DNA from: an uncultured Acetatifactor sp. | GTDB taxonomy: Bacteria > Bacillota > Clostridia > Lachnospirales > Lachnospiraceae | NCBI GenBank assembly: GCA_949840885.1 | Contig: CATKYJ010000004.1 | Location: 62,001 to 126,000 of the forward strand | Direction: 5' to 3' | DNA length: 64,000 nucleotides | Part shown: one piece after another, positions 46,121 through 55,736 of the stretch | Position numbering within the stretch: the stretch's first letter is position 1 | Layout of the letters: each line of letters starts with the position of its first letter | Translations under genes and position numbers: made by a program | The notes under the pieces: generated by a model | Told to the model about the DNA's origin: nothing | What the model saw: only the letters and a program-made list of their open reading frames with translations | The model's database searches: none

Positions 46121-48265
46121 TCACGACCCGACTTTTAACGAAAAGTCGCTTCTGTCCAGAGAAAAATTCGGATTGTAATAAGGGTCTCCTGCCTCCAGTT
46201 CCTTTTTCCACTTTTCCCGGAACCGCTCCGATTCCCGGTTGTACCTCCGGGCCCGTTCCCCGGTGTCGTCCAGGCCCCTGGAGGCGGATTCATAGTGGAA
46301 CAACTCCGCGAAAGGGGTAAATATGTTCAAAAGGCCCATCCTGCGCAGCTTCAGGCAGAAGTCCACATCGTTTAAGGATACCGCAAATCCCTGATCCAGG
46401 CCTCCCGCAGAGAGGTAGAGTTCCCTCTTTACCATAAGGCAGGCCCCTGTCACCGCAGTCACGTCCTGGGCATAACAGAGCCGTCCCATGTATCCCAGAT
46501 TCTGGCGGTGCTGCTTGTAATGGGTGTGCCCTGCCGTCCTGTGGGCTCCCAGGCCGATCACCACGCCGGCATGCTGGATGGTTCTGTCGCCGTAATAGAG
46601 TTTGGCGCCCACTGCGCCTACATCCGCGCGCTGGGCGTACATCAGAAGCTCCTCCATCCAGTTGACGGTGATGACCTCGGTGTCGTTGTTGAGGAGCAGG
46701 ATGTACTCGCCGGTGGCGCAGCTTACGCCCAGGTTGTTGATGGCGGAGTAGTTGAACGCGCCTTTGTAAACGACGATAGCGATTCTGCCGTCCGTGCTGC
46801 GCAGAACCTGCCCTCTGTGCCCCGGCTGTCCTCCCTCCTGCCGCTCCTCTTTCATGCCCTGGCTGTCCTCCCGCTCCCGGCATGCTGCTTTCTGCGCCCC
46901 CTCTGAGTCCCAGGCCTCCTGCCCGCCTTGGCCTCCCTGCGCCTCTCCGTTTACATCATGTCCGTAGTCATATCCCAGCAGCCGGCTGTAATATTCCCTG
47001 ATTTCCTCCGTGGTGCTGTTGTTCTCTACGATTACGATTTCGTAGTTGTCATAGGTGGACTTCTCCCGTATGGAAGAAATACAGCGGCGCAGATCCTCTG
47101 TATGATCCTTGTTGGCGATGACGATGGATATCTTCGGTGTGCCTACGATATTGTAGCGGATGCGGAAGATGGTCTCGAAAGCCCTGGTGCTCTCGATCTT
47201 GAAATGCTCAACCCCGTGCTTCCTCAGATGCTCCGCCACCGCCCCCTTGGCTGCCTGGATGGCATAGGGCTTGGCATCGATGCCTGCTGCCACGCTGCCC
47301 GAATGGCTCCTCCAGTAGTACATGAGCTTGGGCACATGGACGATTCTCTTCGCATTGTCCGTCAGGCGCAGAATCATGTCATGATCCTGGCTGCCGTCGA
47401 ACTTTGTGCGGAACAGTTCCTCCCCATCCAGGAGGTCTCTGGAAAAGACGCTGAAATGGCAGATGTAGTTGTTGGCCCGCAGATTGTCCGGCGCATAGTC
47501 CGGCTTGAAATGCATGGTCAGCATGTGGTTGATGTCATCGCCTTTAAAGGTGGTCTCATCACAGTACAGGTAATCCGCGCTCTGCTCATTGATGGCCTTT
47601 ACATATTCGTAGAGCACGCTGGGATGCAGCACATCGTCCTGGTCAAGGAGGCCGATGTACTGGCCTGTAGCCATCTGCAGGCAGGCATTGGTATTGCCTG
47701 CGATACCGCCGTTCTTTTCCAGACGCCTGTACACGATTCTGCCCCCGGATTTTGCCGCATATTCCCTGGAGATTTCCCCTATATAGGCATGGGCCTCGTC
47801 AGAGCCGTCCGCCAGGCACAGTTCCCAGTTTAGGTAGGTCTGGTTCATAACGGAGTCCAGCATCTGCACCTGGAACCGCCTCTCATTGTTCCACAGGGGA
47901 ACCAGGAGGCTGATCTTCACCATCCGCGGGAATACGGTCTCCCGTTCTGCCGCTGCCTGCTGCGGCGAGGGGAAACTTTCCGTGCCGAAGTGCTTCTTTG
48001 CCTCCTGCTCCCGCTTTTTGTAGCTCAGCTTTTGCAGCACGCCTTTCGGGCCGCCGCAGTTTTTCAGCCTGTCTCTCTGGCGGACGGCCCAGTGCAGCAT
48101 GTTTCGGACAGGCTTGCAAAGCTTCCAGAGCGGATTTTTCTTGATGCGGTTCAGCTTCCACTCCAGTTCCTCATTCTTCGCCTCCAAATCCGCGATCCTG
48201 CCCGCCAGGTCAGCGCATTTGAGATGCTCCCTTTCATAGGCTTCCCTGTAATCTGTCTCTTTCAT
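46121..48265 (-). CDS. large bifunctional GT2 glycosyltransferase
   Basis: 714 residues with two GT-A domains. An N-terminal coiled coil (about 10-45) precedes domain 1 (KISLLVPLWNNERRF, LLDQDDVLHPS) and domain 2 (ISIVIANKDHTEDL, LLNNDTEVITVNW, NDVDFCLKLRRMG). Between the first strands of domain 2 lies a low-complexity insertion of about 55 residues (EAQGGQGGQEAWDSEGAQ). Two domains suggest it adds two linkages or alternates. It belongs with the similar protein encoded upstream at 48399. Confidence 0.93.
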   Translation of the reverse strand: MKETDYREAYEREHLKCADLAGRIADLEAKNEELEWKLNRIKKNPLWKLCKPVRNMLHWAVRQRDRLKNCGGPKGVLQKLSYKKREQEAKKHFGTESFPSPQQAAAERETVFPRMVKISLLVPLWNNERRFQVQMLDSVMNQTYLNWELCLADGSDEAHAYIGEISREYAAKSGGRIVYRRLEKNGGIAGNTNACLQMATGQYIGLLDQDDVLHPSVLYEYVKAINEQSADYLYCDETTFKGDDINHMLTMHFKPDYAPDNLRANNYICHFSVFSRDLLDGEELFRTKFDGSQDHDMILRLTDNAKRIVHVPKLMYYWRSHSGSVAAGIDAKPYAIQAAKGAVAEHLRKHGVEHFKIESTRAFETIFRIRYNIVGTPKISIVIANKDHTEDLRRCISSIREKSTYDNYEIVIVENNSTTEEIREYYSRLLGYDYGHDVNGEAQGGQGGQEAWDSEGAQKAACREREDSQGMKEERQEGGQPGHRGQVLRSTDGRIAIVVYKGAFNYSAINNLGVSCATGEYILLLNNDTEVITVNWMEELLMYAQRADVGAVGAKLYYGDRTIQHAGVVIGLGAHRTAGHTHYKQHRQNLGYMGRLCYAQDVTAVTGACLMVKRELYLSAGGLDQGFAVSLNDVDFCLKLRRMGLLNIFTPFAELFHYESASRGLDDTGERARRYNRESERFREKWKKELEAGDPYYNPNFSLDRSDFSLKVGS

Positions 48266-48322
48266 CCGTTACCCCCGTATCCGCCTCCTGCAGGCGCCTG
48301 ACTGACTTTGTATCTCCCGGTT

Positions 48323-48378
48323 TATACTTACAAGCAGTAAAGTTTGCCGCAAATATGCAGCGTCTGCCGCCCGTAAGG
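48323..48378 (+). repeat. dispersed hairpin repeat, diverged copy E
   Basis: TATACTTACAAGCAGTAAAG followed by GTCTGCCGCCCGTAAGG aligns with copy A, with partly conserved arms. It lies just past the stop of the glycosyltransferase gene ending at 48399. Confidence 0.5.
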
Positions 48379-48398
48379 AATTGATTGAAGAATAGCTT

Positions 48399-50414
48399 TC
48401 AGCATATATTCATGGTCAAAAAACGATTGCTCCAGTTAAGCAGCTTAAGACCCGTGACCCGGTTGCGGACAGCCATGCCCAGCCGGTATCTTCCATGCAG
48501 GGCCGCTGCCTCTGTCTCCACGTCAAACCCACAGAGAGCCACGTTCCTCTGGTCCGGCATGTTTTCCTCCAGGTCGGGCCGGTACATCCCCTCTAAATTA
48601 ATCGCATATATCCCGGCTTCCGAGCAGGCCGCGTCCTGCTCTTTGGCGCTGGGTTCCTCCCGCAAAAGCAGCATCCTGTCATAGCAGGCATTGTCGTCTC
48701 CCAGCACTACGCCATAGCCAATGGCCCTATGGCCGCGGCAGTCCTCTATGCGCACCATCAGGCAGGCATCCTGGCGGTATTCCTCTATTGCCGCAAAAGC
48801 CGAAACCGCACCTGCCCTCTGCACCGCGTTTCCCGCTGTCACATACGCCGGGCGGATTCCCGTATCCAGCCCCTCCCTGTTCAGAAAAGGGGAATAAAAG
48901 GGATCCACGCCCTCCAGGCCCGGGTGCATCCTATAGAGCCGCTCCCTTTCCTCCAGCAGCCGCTGCAGCTTCTCCTGAGACTCATCGTCTCCCCTGCTCA
49001 GGGATTCATGATGGCAGGCATGCAGATCATTCACGCACACATTATGATATCCGGCTTCATGCAGGCAAAAGCAGAGCCCCACGTCATTAAAGGCCACTTT
49101 AAGCTCCTCCGGGAAGCCTCCCGCCTCCTGAAACTTTTCCCGCGCCACCATCAGACAGGCCGCCGTCACGGCCAGCACATTGCGGTTACCCCGATTTGCC
49201 CCGTAATAAAAGCATCTGTCATCCTGCCGAAACTGCAGCTTGTGCACCGGCCCCATTGGCAGATTCGTGATGCCCGCATGCTGAATGCGGACGGAATCCG
49301 GATAATAAAGCTTCAGGCCTACTGCCCCCGCGGCCTCTCTGACTGCCAGCGCTGCCATCTCGGCCAAGGCGCCCCTCTGGCAAAAAGTCACGTCATCGTT
49401 CAAAAACAGCAAAAGCCGCCCTTTTGCCTGGGCAGCGCCCAGATTGCACATTTGGGAGAAATTGAATTCCATGGGCCTGTAAAGATACCGGATCCGGCAG
49501 TTGTCCTTTTCCGGGTCCCACAGTCTGCTTGCCATGTCCTCCACACGTTTCCTGTTCTCTTCCCTGCTGCCATTGTCCACCACAAGGATCTCAAATGCAA
49601 GGGAAGAACGAAAATCCTGTCTGGCCACATCCAGAAAGCTCTCCACGCAGGCCTCCAGTACATCCGGATGGTCTTTGGAGGGTATGACTACAGACAGATA
49701 GGGGACATCTTTTTCCCCTGCCGCCAGAATCCCTGCAAGGGCCTGCAGCCTCTCCTCATGCAGGCTCTCATGAAAGGGGGATGGCCGGAAGAATTTCTCC
49801 TGCTCCTTTGCACTTCCCGCATGGAACAGGATTCTCTGTACATGTCCCACGCAGGCCACCCCTTTTTTGTATCCTCCTGCCAGGTCTATACAGGCACGGA
49901 CTGCCTTTTCATAGGCTTCGAAGTCCGTCACCTCATAGAATGCGGGGGATTGTGAAATGCCAAATTTCTCCGGTCTTAACTCCGCCTCTTCCAGCAGCCC
50001 CCTCTCTATGGCCACCACACTGCCGAAATAGAAAAAGCTGTCCAGAAAATCCGGGGACCAGTCCGGCTTGTACCAGGGAAGCTTCCTGTCCGCCAGGCTT
50101 TCGTCCCCCTCCCCGCCGCTCTCCCACACGTCTTCATCCCCATACAGGATGCGTACCCCCGGGTTTCTGGCAAAATAAGCCGCCATCGCCTCCCGGGCTC
50201 CCGCTGCCATTCTCCCTTTTCCTATCCGAAACACTGCAAAATCAGGGCAGGTTCCTTTTTCCCCTGTTTCCTGCCCGGTCTCCTGCGCGGCCGCCCATTC
50301 CCCATAGGCAGTCTGCCTGCCTTGCAGCCGTTTCTCATAGCGCATATCCTCTCTTTTTACCAGCGTCCGCTTTACCAGCTCTTTGATGCCCAATCCGCCA
50401 CCGCTTCCTTTCAC
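48399..50414 (-). CDS. GT2 family glycosyltransferase with accessory C-terminal domain
   Basis: 671 residues. An N-terminal partial GT-like region (about 50-210, containing RILYGDEDVWESGG) is followed by a full GT-A domain (YLSVVIPSKDHPDVLEACVE, FLNDDVTFCQRG, NDVGLCFCLHEAGY) and a C-terminal domain of about 130 residues without a known match. The GTG start at 50414 overlaps the stop of the methyltransferase-kinase gene (GTGA), so the two are translationally coupled. Confidence 0.92.
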   Translation of the reverse strand: MKGSGGGLGIKELVKRTLVKREDMRYEKRLQGRQTAYGEWAAAQETGQETGEKGTCPDFAVFRIGKGRMAAGAREAMAAYFARNPGVRILYGDEDVWESGGEGDESLADRKLPWYKPDWSPDFLDSFFYFGSVVAIERGLLEEAELRPEKFGISQSPAFYEVTDFEAYEKAVRACIDLAGGYKKGVACVGHVQRILFHAGSAKEQEKFFRPSPFHESLHEERLQALAGILAAGEKDVPYLSVVIPSKDHPDVLEACVESFLDVARQDFRSSLAFEILVVDNGSREENRKRVEDMASRLWDPEKDNCRIRYLYRPMEFNFSQMCNLGAAQAKGRLLLFLNDDVTFCQRGALAEMAALAVREAAGAVGLKLYYPDSVRIQHAGITNLPMGPVHKLQFRQDDRCFYYGANRGNRNVLAVTAACLMVAREKFQEAGGFPEELKVAFNDVGLCFCLHEAGYHNVCVNDLHACHHESLSRGDDESQEKLQRLLEERERLYRMHPGLEGVDPFYSPFLNREGLDTGIRPAYVTAGNAVQRAGAVSAFAAIEEYRQDACLMVRIEDCRGHRAIGYGVVLGDDNACYDRMLLLREEPSAKEQDAACSEAGIYAINLEGMYRPDLEENMPDQRNVALCGFDVETEAAALHGRYRLGMAVRNRVTGLKLLNWSNRFLTMNIC

Positions 50415-52561
50415 CGGCCCCCGGCCACATCCTCCGCCATGGAAAGCGGCAGGCCCACGATCTCCATCCGTATCCGCAGTATGTTTTCCTCCTGGCGGGG
50501 AAGCCTTTCCAGGCGGATATGCATGCCCGGATCCTCTGTGGGAAACACGATGCTGGGGCAGTTTCCCGCTGCTCTGCGCGCCGGGAACCGGACAAGGCCA
50601 TTTGCGCCAAAGACGCTCCTTTTGCCCAGGGGAACCGCCTTTCCGTTCAGGGTCACCTCCTGCAGCTTTACGATGCAGGAGCCAAAAGCCGGATCCACCC
50701 GCACCTGCTTCACCTCAGCGTCCACCTTCAGGTTTACCTCTATCAGATTTTCGCCCTGATAGGCGTCCTTTACAAAATAAGATCCCTCCTCGCTAAATCC
50801 GCTGCCCCTGTCCTCGTAAATCTGGACACGGTTCCTTAATGAAGAATCCTCATATCTGTCGATCCAGTCCCGGGGCGATGTGATTTTTCCCCCGATTCTG
50901 TCCCGAAGTTCCTGCATGGCAAGCCGGTCTCCGGTGACAAAACGCTGGAACTGCACCTCCGCGCTGCGGTACCCCTCCGCCTCCTGTTCCGTGACGGAAA
51001 GTTCCCTCTGGATCCGTTTCAAATCCAGGCTCTCCCGTTTCCCGTCCTCCAGCAGATAGCAGTAGACAGCCCGAAACGCAAGTTCTTTGGTTTCAATGGG
51101 CTTTCCAAAGGTCCATTCGTAGTCGATCAGCGTCCATCTGTCCCCGTCCACCAGAATATTGGAAAAGACCGGATCGAAGTCAGCAGCCGGGTAGTCGCAG
51201 TTGTATCCGATGCGCTCCACATATTCCCGAAAATATCCGTAAAACGCCTCAATATCGCCTTTCTCCAGGCACCCGTCCATGAGTTCGGAAAGGGGCACGC
51301 CCTCCTCAAAGGCAAATCGCACGCTCTTACCCTCTTCCTCCGGATAACAGTCGTTGATCTCCAGGCGGCCTCCCTGATACCTGTCCTTGAGCCTCTCGCA
51401 GGATACCTCCATACCCCGGACATGCGCCCTGGCCGCTTCGTTCAGAGCGCATTTCCTCACAAAGGCCTGCCCCCGGTCGTCTGTGGCGATCTCTGTCCGG
51501 ATTGCGTATTCCGGCGCCCGGTCGTTGGAATATCTTACATATTTGACGTCAAAGCCCTCTCCGAGCACCGCCAGATAGGAATTGGAAAACAGGGGGAAGA
51601 GCCCCTCCTCCGACAAGCCGTCAAAAGCGCTCTTCTCATCGAACAGCAGCATTCTGTCCCTGTCGAAATTCCGTATATTGTCAGTCAGTTCTCCCTTTCC
51701 CGGCAGATACTCGTCGCTGTAGAGCATCTTCATGAATTTATAGTCCGGATAGGGGTAATAGAAATGATACTCGCCCACACCGCAGTTTTGGAAAATACGC
51801 TCCAGCCCGTTTCTGCCAAAGGTGCGCGCCCCCTCGTCCTGCCTGTAGTTCTCTATGCCGGAGAAGTAGGTTCCCAGGTGGTCTTCCTTGCAGCCCGCGA
51901 AATATTTCAGGCCGTATTTGTTCTCTATGGCGATGAGGATCCGCCCTCCCTTTGCCAGATGGGGCAGCAGAAGCTTCAGGAAGTCCTCATAGGGCGTATC
52001 TCCCCCCATATAATCCCTTGCGTATTCAAAGACCCCTGTGAGACAGATGAAATCGAAGTCGTTTTCCAGGTCAGGCTCAATGTCCTTAAAATTCCCAACG
52101 CGGATCAGGATATTGCCGCACTCCCTGTGGCGGTAGGCATTGATCAGGCTCCGCTTTTTGGAAAGGTCCACACAGGTCACTGCGGCGGCTTTTGCCGACA
52201 GCACTCCCGTGATTGCACCGCAACCGCTGCCCACCTCCAGCACTTTGGCAGTCTTTCCCGCCGGAAAGGGAACCCATTCCAGGATATTCTCCCGCAGGGG
52301 GGAGAGGTGGTAGAGAATGGGGAAGCTGGCCTTTTGCGCAATGATGTCAGGATACTCCGAGGATATCCTGTGCTTTACGATTTCCAAAAGTTCATCCTCC
52401 ACATCCCCGTCGCTGTAGAGATCCCGGCCGGAATACCGGCTGTAGTCAAGCCTGACTTTTCCGATTTTCTCTGTTTTTATTTCGTTTTGCGCTGATTTTA
52501 TTTCGTTTTCCTCTGTCTTTATTTCGTTTTCCTCTGTCCTGCCGCCTCTTTCCTCTGTCAT
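50411..52561 (-). CDS. WbdD-like methyltransferase-kinase fusion
   Basis: 716 residues. Residues about 85-230 are a class I SAM methyltransferase (VLEVGSGCGAITGVLS). Residues about 340-540 look like a protein-kinase/APH-fold phosphotransferase: FDPVFSNILVDGD supplies the catalytic Asp and Asn, and LIDYE the metal Asp. The last 130 residues are a beta-rich domain. The order methyltransferase then kinase, beside a Wzt-type ATPase with a C-terminal extension, matches WbdD, which caps and stops O-polysaccharide chains. The N-terminus carries TEENEIK repeats. It is coupled to the downstream glycosyltransferase. The methyltransferase call is firm; the kinase call and WbdD role are inference. Confidence 0.8.
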   Translation of the reverse strand: MTEERGGRTEENEIKTEENEIKSAQNEIKTEKIGKVRLDYSRYSGRDLYSDGDVEDELLEIVKHRISSEYPDIIAQKASFPILYHLSPLRENILEWVPFPAGKTAKVLEVGSGCGAITGVLSAKAAAVTCVDLSKKRSLINAYRHRECGNILIRVGNFKDIEPDLENDFDFICLTGVFEYARDYMGGDTPYEDFLKLLLPHLAKGGRILIAIENKYGLKYFAGCKEDHLGTYFSGIENYRQDEGARTFGRNGLERIFQNCGVGEYHFYYPYPDYKFMKMLYSDEYLPGKGELTDNIRNFDRDRMLLFDEKSAFDGLSEEGLFPLFSNSYLAVLGEGFDVKYVRYSNDRAPEYAIRTEIATDDRGQAFVRKCALNEAARAHVRGMEVSCERLKDRYQGGRLEINDCYPEEEGKSVRFAFEEGVPLSELMDGCLEKGDIEAFYGYFREYVERIGYNCDYPAADFDPVFSNILVDGDRWTLIDYEWTFGKPIETKELAFRAVYCYLLEDGKRESLDLKRIQRELSVTEQEAEGYRSAEVQFQRFVTGDRLAMQELRDRIGGKITSPRDWIDRYEDSSLRNRVQIYEDRGSGFSEEGSYFVKDAYQGENLIEVNLKVDAEVKQVRVDPAFGSCIVKLQEVTLNGKAVPLGKRSVFGANGLVRFPARRAAGNCPSIVFPTEDPGMHIRLERLPRQEENILRIRMEIVGLPLSMAEDVAGGR
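52475..52537 (-). repeat. 21-bp tandem repeats in the methyltransferase N-terminus
   Basis: Three 21-base units encode TEENEIK, TEENEIK and SAQNEIK. The first two are nearly identical, suggesting recent slippage. Confidence 0.75.
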
Positions 52562-52576
52562 ACCGCTAACCGCTCC

Positions 52577-53935
52577 TCACTGTACGTCCGCTTTAAAGCC
52601 GCTGTTCCTCTCCTCCCCGGAGGCTTCCGTCACCCGAACCACCGAGTCCATATCATAGTATCCCACCGTATTCTTATCTGAAACCACCGTCACGTTTAGG
52701 GCATCGTAGAGCCTGTGATATACCTCAAAGGTATCGCCGCTGTATCCCGTGACTCCCATGGACAACAGGTATTCCCCGCCCTGGAGGCTCATCTTCTGGG
52801 TAAAGGTCACGTCCTTTACCTGCCCCGGCTCTGCGCTTTCCAAGAACGCTTTCTCCACCATGGAATTTGTCCCTGTAATCTCCGTGCCCATGACATTTTT
52901 AAAGGTAAAAGCAAAAATAGGGGCAGGCACATGTTCCTCAAAGGCCACCCGCATATGCAGGGTGAAAAGGCTTCCCTTGATCACGGCAGTGGTGCGGATG
53001 CCCGCATCGTCCGTCAGATAATACTCCACGATCCTTGCCTGGCCGCTGCCATATTCCAGCGCGTCCGGATTGACCCCGCCATTTGGTCCCTGTCCGTCCT
53101 GCTTGACCGCCTCCTGCCGCTTTACCTCCTCCAGGAAATCCACATGCTCCTGATTGCTGTGGATTTCATACTGCCCCACCAGCACCCGCTTGTAAATGTC
53201 TATCATTTCCTTAGGGGTCCCCTCTCCCAAAAGCTCCCCTTTGTTGAGCAGAAACACCCTGTCGCAGTATTTGCTGACGGCGCTTAAGTCATGGCTGACA
53301 AATACGATGGTCTTTCCCATCTTCTTGAATTCTTCGAATTTATGATAGCACTTTGCCTGAAAGAACACGTCCCCCACGGAAAGGGCCTCGTCCACGATGA
53401 GGATCTCCGGCTCGATGTTGATGGCCACCGCAAAGGCAAGGCGCACAAACATACCGCTGGAGTAGGTTTTTACCGGCTGATTCACATACTCTCCGATGTC
53501 CGCGAATTCCAGGATTTCCGGCAGCTTCTCATCGATCTCCCTGTCGGAGAAACCCATCATGGTGCCGTTTAGGTATATATTCTCTATGCCGTTGTACTCC
53601 TGGTTGAATCCGGCTCCCAGCTCCAGCAGGGCGGAAATGCGCCCATTCACCAGTACCTCTCCCGAGGTAGGGTTCAGCACGCCTGTGATTATTTTGAGTA
53701 TGGTGGATTTTCCCGAGCCGTTGGTGCCGATGATGCCCACGGTCTCCCCCCTGCGGATGGAGAGGCTTACGCCGTTTAGGGCATAGTGCAGCTTATAGGA
53801 CTGCTTTTTGCCCAGGCCAAAGGCATCCTTTACCCGGTCCCTGGCCCTGTCGTAGAGCTTATATGCCTTTACTACATCCTTGATTTCTATGGCAGGCAAA
53901 GCTACCTCCTGCACCTTTATCCCCTTGTTTTCCAT
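52577..53935 (-). CDS. polysaccharide ABC exporter ATPase (Wzt/TagH-like) with C-terminal substrate domain
   Basis: 452 residues. The ATPase part has Walker A GTNGSGKST, signature YSSGMFVRLAF and Walker B ILIVDE. After about residue 250 a linker leads to a beta-sandwich-like C-terminal domain (about 290-430), as in Wzt proteins that recognise the capped end of the chain. It lies between the permease and the methyltransferase-kinase gene, 15 bases before the latter. Confidence 0.94.
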   Translation of the reverse strand: MENKGIKVQEVALPAIEIKDVVKAYKLYDRARDRVKDAFGLGKKQSYKLHYALNGVSLSIRRGETVGIIGTNGSGKSTILKIITGVLNPTSGEVLVNGRISALLELGAGFNQEYNGIENIYLNGTMMGFSDREIDEKLPEILEFADIGEYVNQPVKTYSSGMFVRLAFAVAINIEPEILIVDEALSVGDVFFQAKCYHKFEEFKKMGKTIVFVSHDLSAVSKYCDRVFLLNKGELLGEGTPKEMIDIYKRVLVGQYEIHSNQEHVDFLEEVKRQEAVKQDGQGPNGGVNPDALEYGSGQARIVEYYLTDDAGIRTTAVIKGSLFTLHMRVAFEEHVPAPIFAFTFKNVMGTEITGTNSMVEKAFLESAEPGQVKDVTFTQKMSLQGGEYLLSMGVTGYSGDTFEVYHRLYDALNVTVVSDKNTVGYYDMDSVVRVTEASGEERNSGFKADVQ

Positions 53936-54074
53936 AGTCGTTTTTCAAAGCTCCCGTAATCATGCCGCCAAAACACTCCCGGCTCCCGAATCCTCTCATT
54001 CTTCCCCAAAAGCACAGATAATACTCTGCTTTCCATACCATGCGGCTTTCCGTCATGTGCCCTTCGCAACCCCC

Positions 54075-55058
54075 TTAAAGCACATCCGCAAAATGGTTCT
54101 TCAGCCGCTTGAACACCGCCACCCCGATGCCGAACAGCACCACAGTCACGATCCAGAAATACATGGTGGAAAAGAAGTCCTCAAAGAACCATTCCTTTCC
54201 ATAGATGGCGCTGCGGTAGCCGTTCACGATGTACACCAGCGGATTCAGCTTCAGCAACATCACCCATCTCTTCGGCGCGTTGTCCAGGTTCCACAGGATG
54301 GGCGTGGCCCATATGCCGATCTGCAGCAGAATATTGATGATCTGGGTCAGATCCTTGAAGAAGACCACGATGGAACAGGTGGTATAGCACAGCGCCAGCA
54401 CAAAGATGAACAGGCAGATGCTGTAGTAGAGAATCTGCGTGGTATAGATCGTAGGGTAATAACCATAAAGGGCCGCCACAATAAACAGCACCGCCACAAA
54501 GAACACATGGATGAACGTGGCGGCGATGATCTTGATGATGGGCAGGATGCTGATCTTGAACACCACTTTTTTCACCAGATAATCGTATTCCCGCAGGGCA
54601 TTGGTGCCATTGTTCAGTGCTTCGTTGAAATAGAACCAGGGCACCAGGCCAGCCGTCAAAAACAACACAAAGGGCACATCCTCCACCCCGCGCCCTGCCC
54701 CGCCCATGAGTTTGTCGAATACGATGTAGTACATGGCCACGGTCACCACGGGCTGGGCCAAAGCCCAAAGCGCCCCCATGTAGGAGCCGGCATAGCGCTT
54801 CTTAAAGTCATTCTTTGCCAGCTTCCAGATCAGGTGCCTGCTCTGATACAGTTCCACCGGAATGGTGGTGAATTTCTCGTACCATCTGGCAAAGACCAGG
54901 CAGGCGATGAGGATCACTGCACAGGAGATGACCTTTTTGAGCAGCTCCTCCTTTGGATCCGCGGCAGGTCCTAAATTCTGATGGGTGATGATGATCAGAG
55001 CCATCAAAAACCCTGCCAGGGAAAACAGTAAAATCCCGCCTTTTTTACTTATTTTCAT
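54075..55058 (-). CDS. polysaccharide ABC exporter permease (Wzm/TagG-like)
   Basis: 327 residues. Two N-terminal hydrophobic helices precede the ABC-2 permease core with about six TM helices; KNDFKKRYAGSYMGALWALAQP is the typical entry motif. It forms the channel with the Wzt-like ATPase. The extra N-terminal helices are a small elaboration. It overlaps rfbC by 14 bases. Confidence 0.94.
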   Translation of the reverse strand: MKISKKGGILLFSLAGFLMALIIITHQNLGPAADPKEELLKKVISCAVILIACLVFARWYEKFTTIPVELYQSRHLIWKLAKNDFKKRYAGSYMGALWALAQPVVTVAMYYIVFDKLMGGAGRGVEDVPFVLFLTAGLVPWFYFNEALNNGTNALREYDYLVKKVVFKISILPIIKIIAATFIHVFFVAVLFIVAALYGYYPTIYTTQILYYSICLFIFVLALCYTTCSIVVFFKDLTQIINILLQIGIWATPILWNLDNAPKRWVMLLKLNPLVYIVNGYRSAIYGKEWFFEDFFSTMYFWIVTVVLFGIGVAVFKRLKNHFADVL

Positions 55059-55614
55059 GCATCTGCCTCTTATAGTCCTCCAGGCCGCCCCAGCTGCGGT
55101 CCCTGTCGATCATCACAAGCTCCATCCCCTCCGGAATGGGCCATTCTATGCCGATGGCCGGGTCATTGTAGGCAATGCCGCCCTCGTCCCCGGGATGATA
55201 AAAATCGGTACATTTATAACAGAATTCCGCATAGTCCGAGAGCACCAGATACCCGTGGGCGAAATGCTTTGGCACAAAGAACTGTTTCTTGTTCTCCTCG
55301 GACAGCAGGACGCCGTACCACTTGCCAAAGGTAGGGGATCCCTCCCTGAGATCCACCGCCACATCGAACACCTCCCCGCGGATGGCCCGCACCAGCTTGT
55401 CCTGAGCGAACTGCTTCTGGAAGTGCAGGCCTCTTAATACCCCCCGCCTGCCGGAGGACTGGTTGTCCTGCACGAACTCCTGGGGGATCCCCGCCTCCTT
55501 GTACGCCTGGTAATGATAGGATTCGTAAAAATAGCCCCTCTCATCCCCGAACACTGTGGGCGTGATGACTTTCAGCCCCTCTATCCCGCATGTCTCTACC
55601 TGAATCTTTCCCAT
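55045..55614 (-). CDS. rfbC: dTDP-4-dehydrorhamnose 3,5-epimerase
   Basis: 189 residues, the usual length. The cupin core shows FYESYHYQAYKEAG, RGLHFQKQ with the catalytic His, and YKCTDFYHPGDEGGI. It performs the third step of dTDP-L-rhamnose synthesis. AGGAGAGG precedes the ATG. rfbA and rfbB lie upstream; rfbD is not in the window. Confidence 0.96.
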   Translation of the reverse strand: MGKIQVETCGIEGLKVITPTVFGDERGYFYESYHYQAYKEAGIPQEFVQDNQSSGRRGVLRGLHFQKQFAQDKLVRAIRGEVFDVAVDLREGSPTFGKWYGVLLSEENKKQFFVPKHFAHGYLVLSDYAEFCYKCTDFYHPGDEGGIAYNDPAIGIEWPIPEGMELVMIDRDRSWGGLEDYKRQMHENK

Positions 55615-55643
55615 TTTTCGTCCCTCTCCTTCTCATGTCTTTC

Positions 55644-55725
55644 TATACTCACGACCGTTCAAATCTGCCGCCGGTTCATGATGCTTTCCGATGGTAAGCC
55701 TGGTGCCTTGGCATACTTTCACACC
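55644..55725 (+). repeat. dispersed hairpin repeat, diverged copy C
   Basis: TATACTCACGACCG and CCGGTTCATGATGCTT, then CCTTGGCATACTTTCAC, align with copies A and B. The right arm is degraded. It lies between the GH25 gene end and rfbC start. Confidence 0.65.
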
Positions 55726-55736
55726 TGCCATTGTCC

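Noticed and set aside
48729-49955. 408-codon plus-strand ORF
   Set aside because: Antisense shadow of the GT2 gene at 48399.
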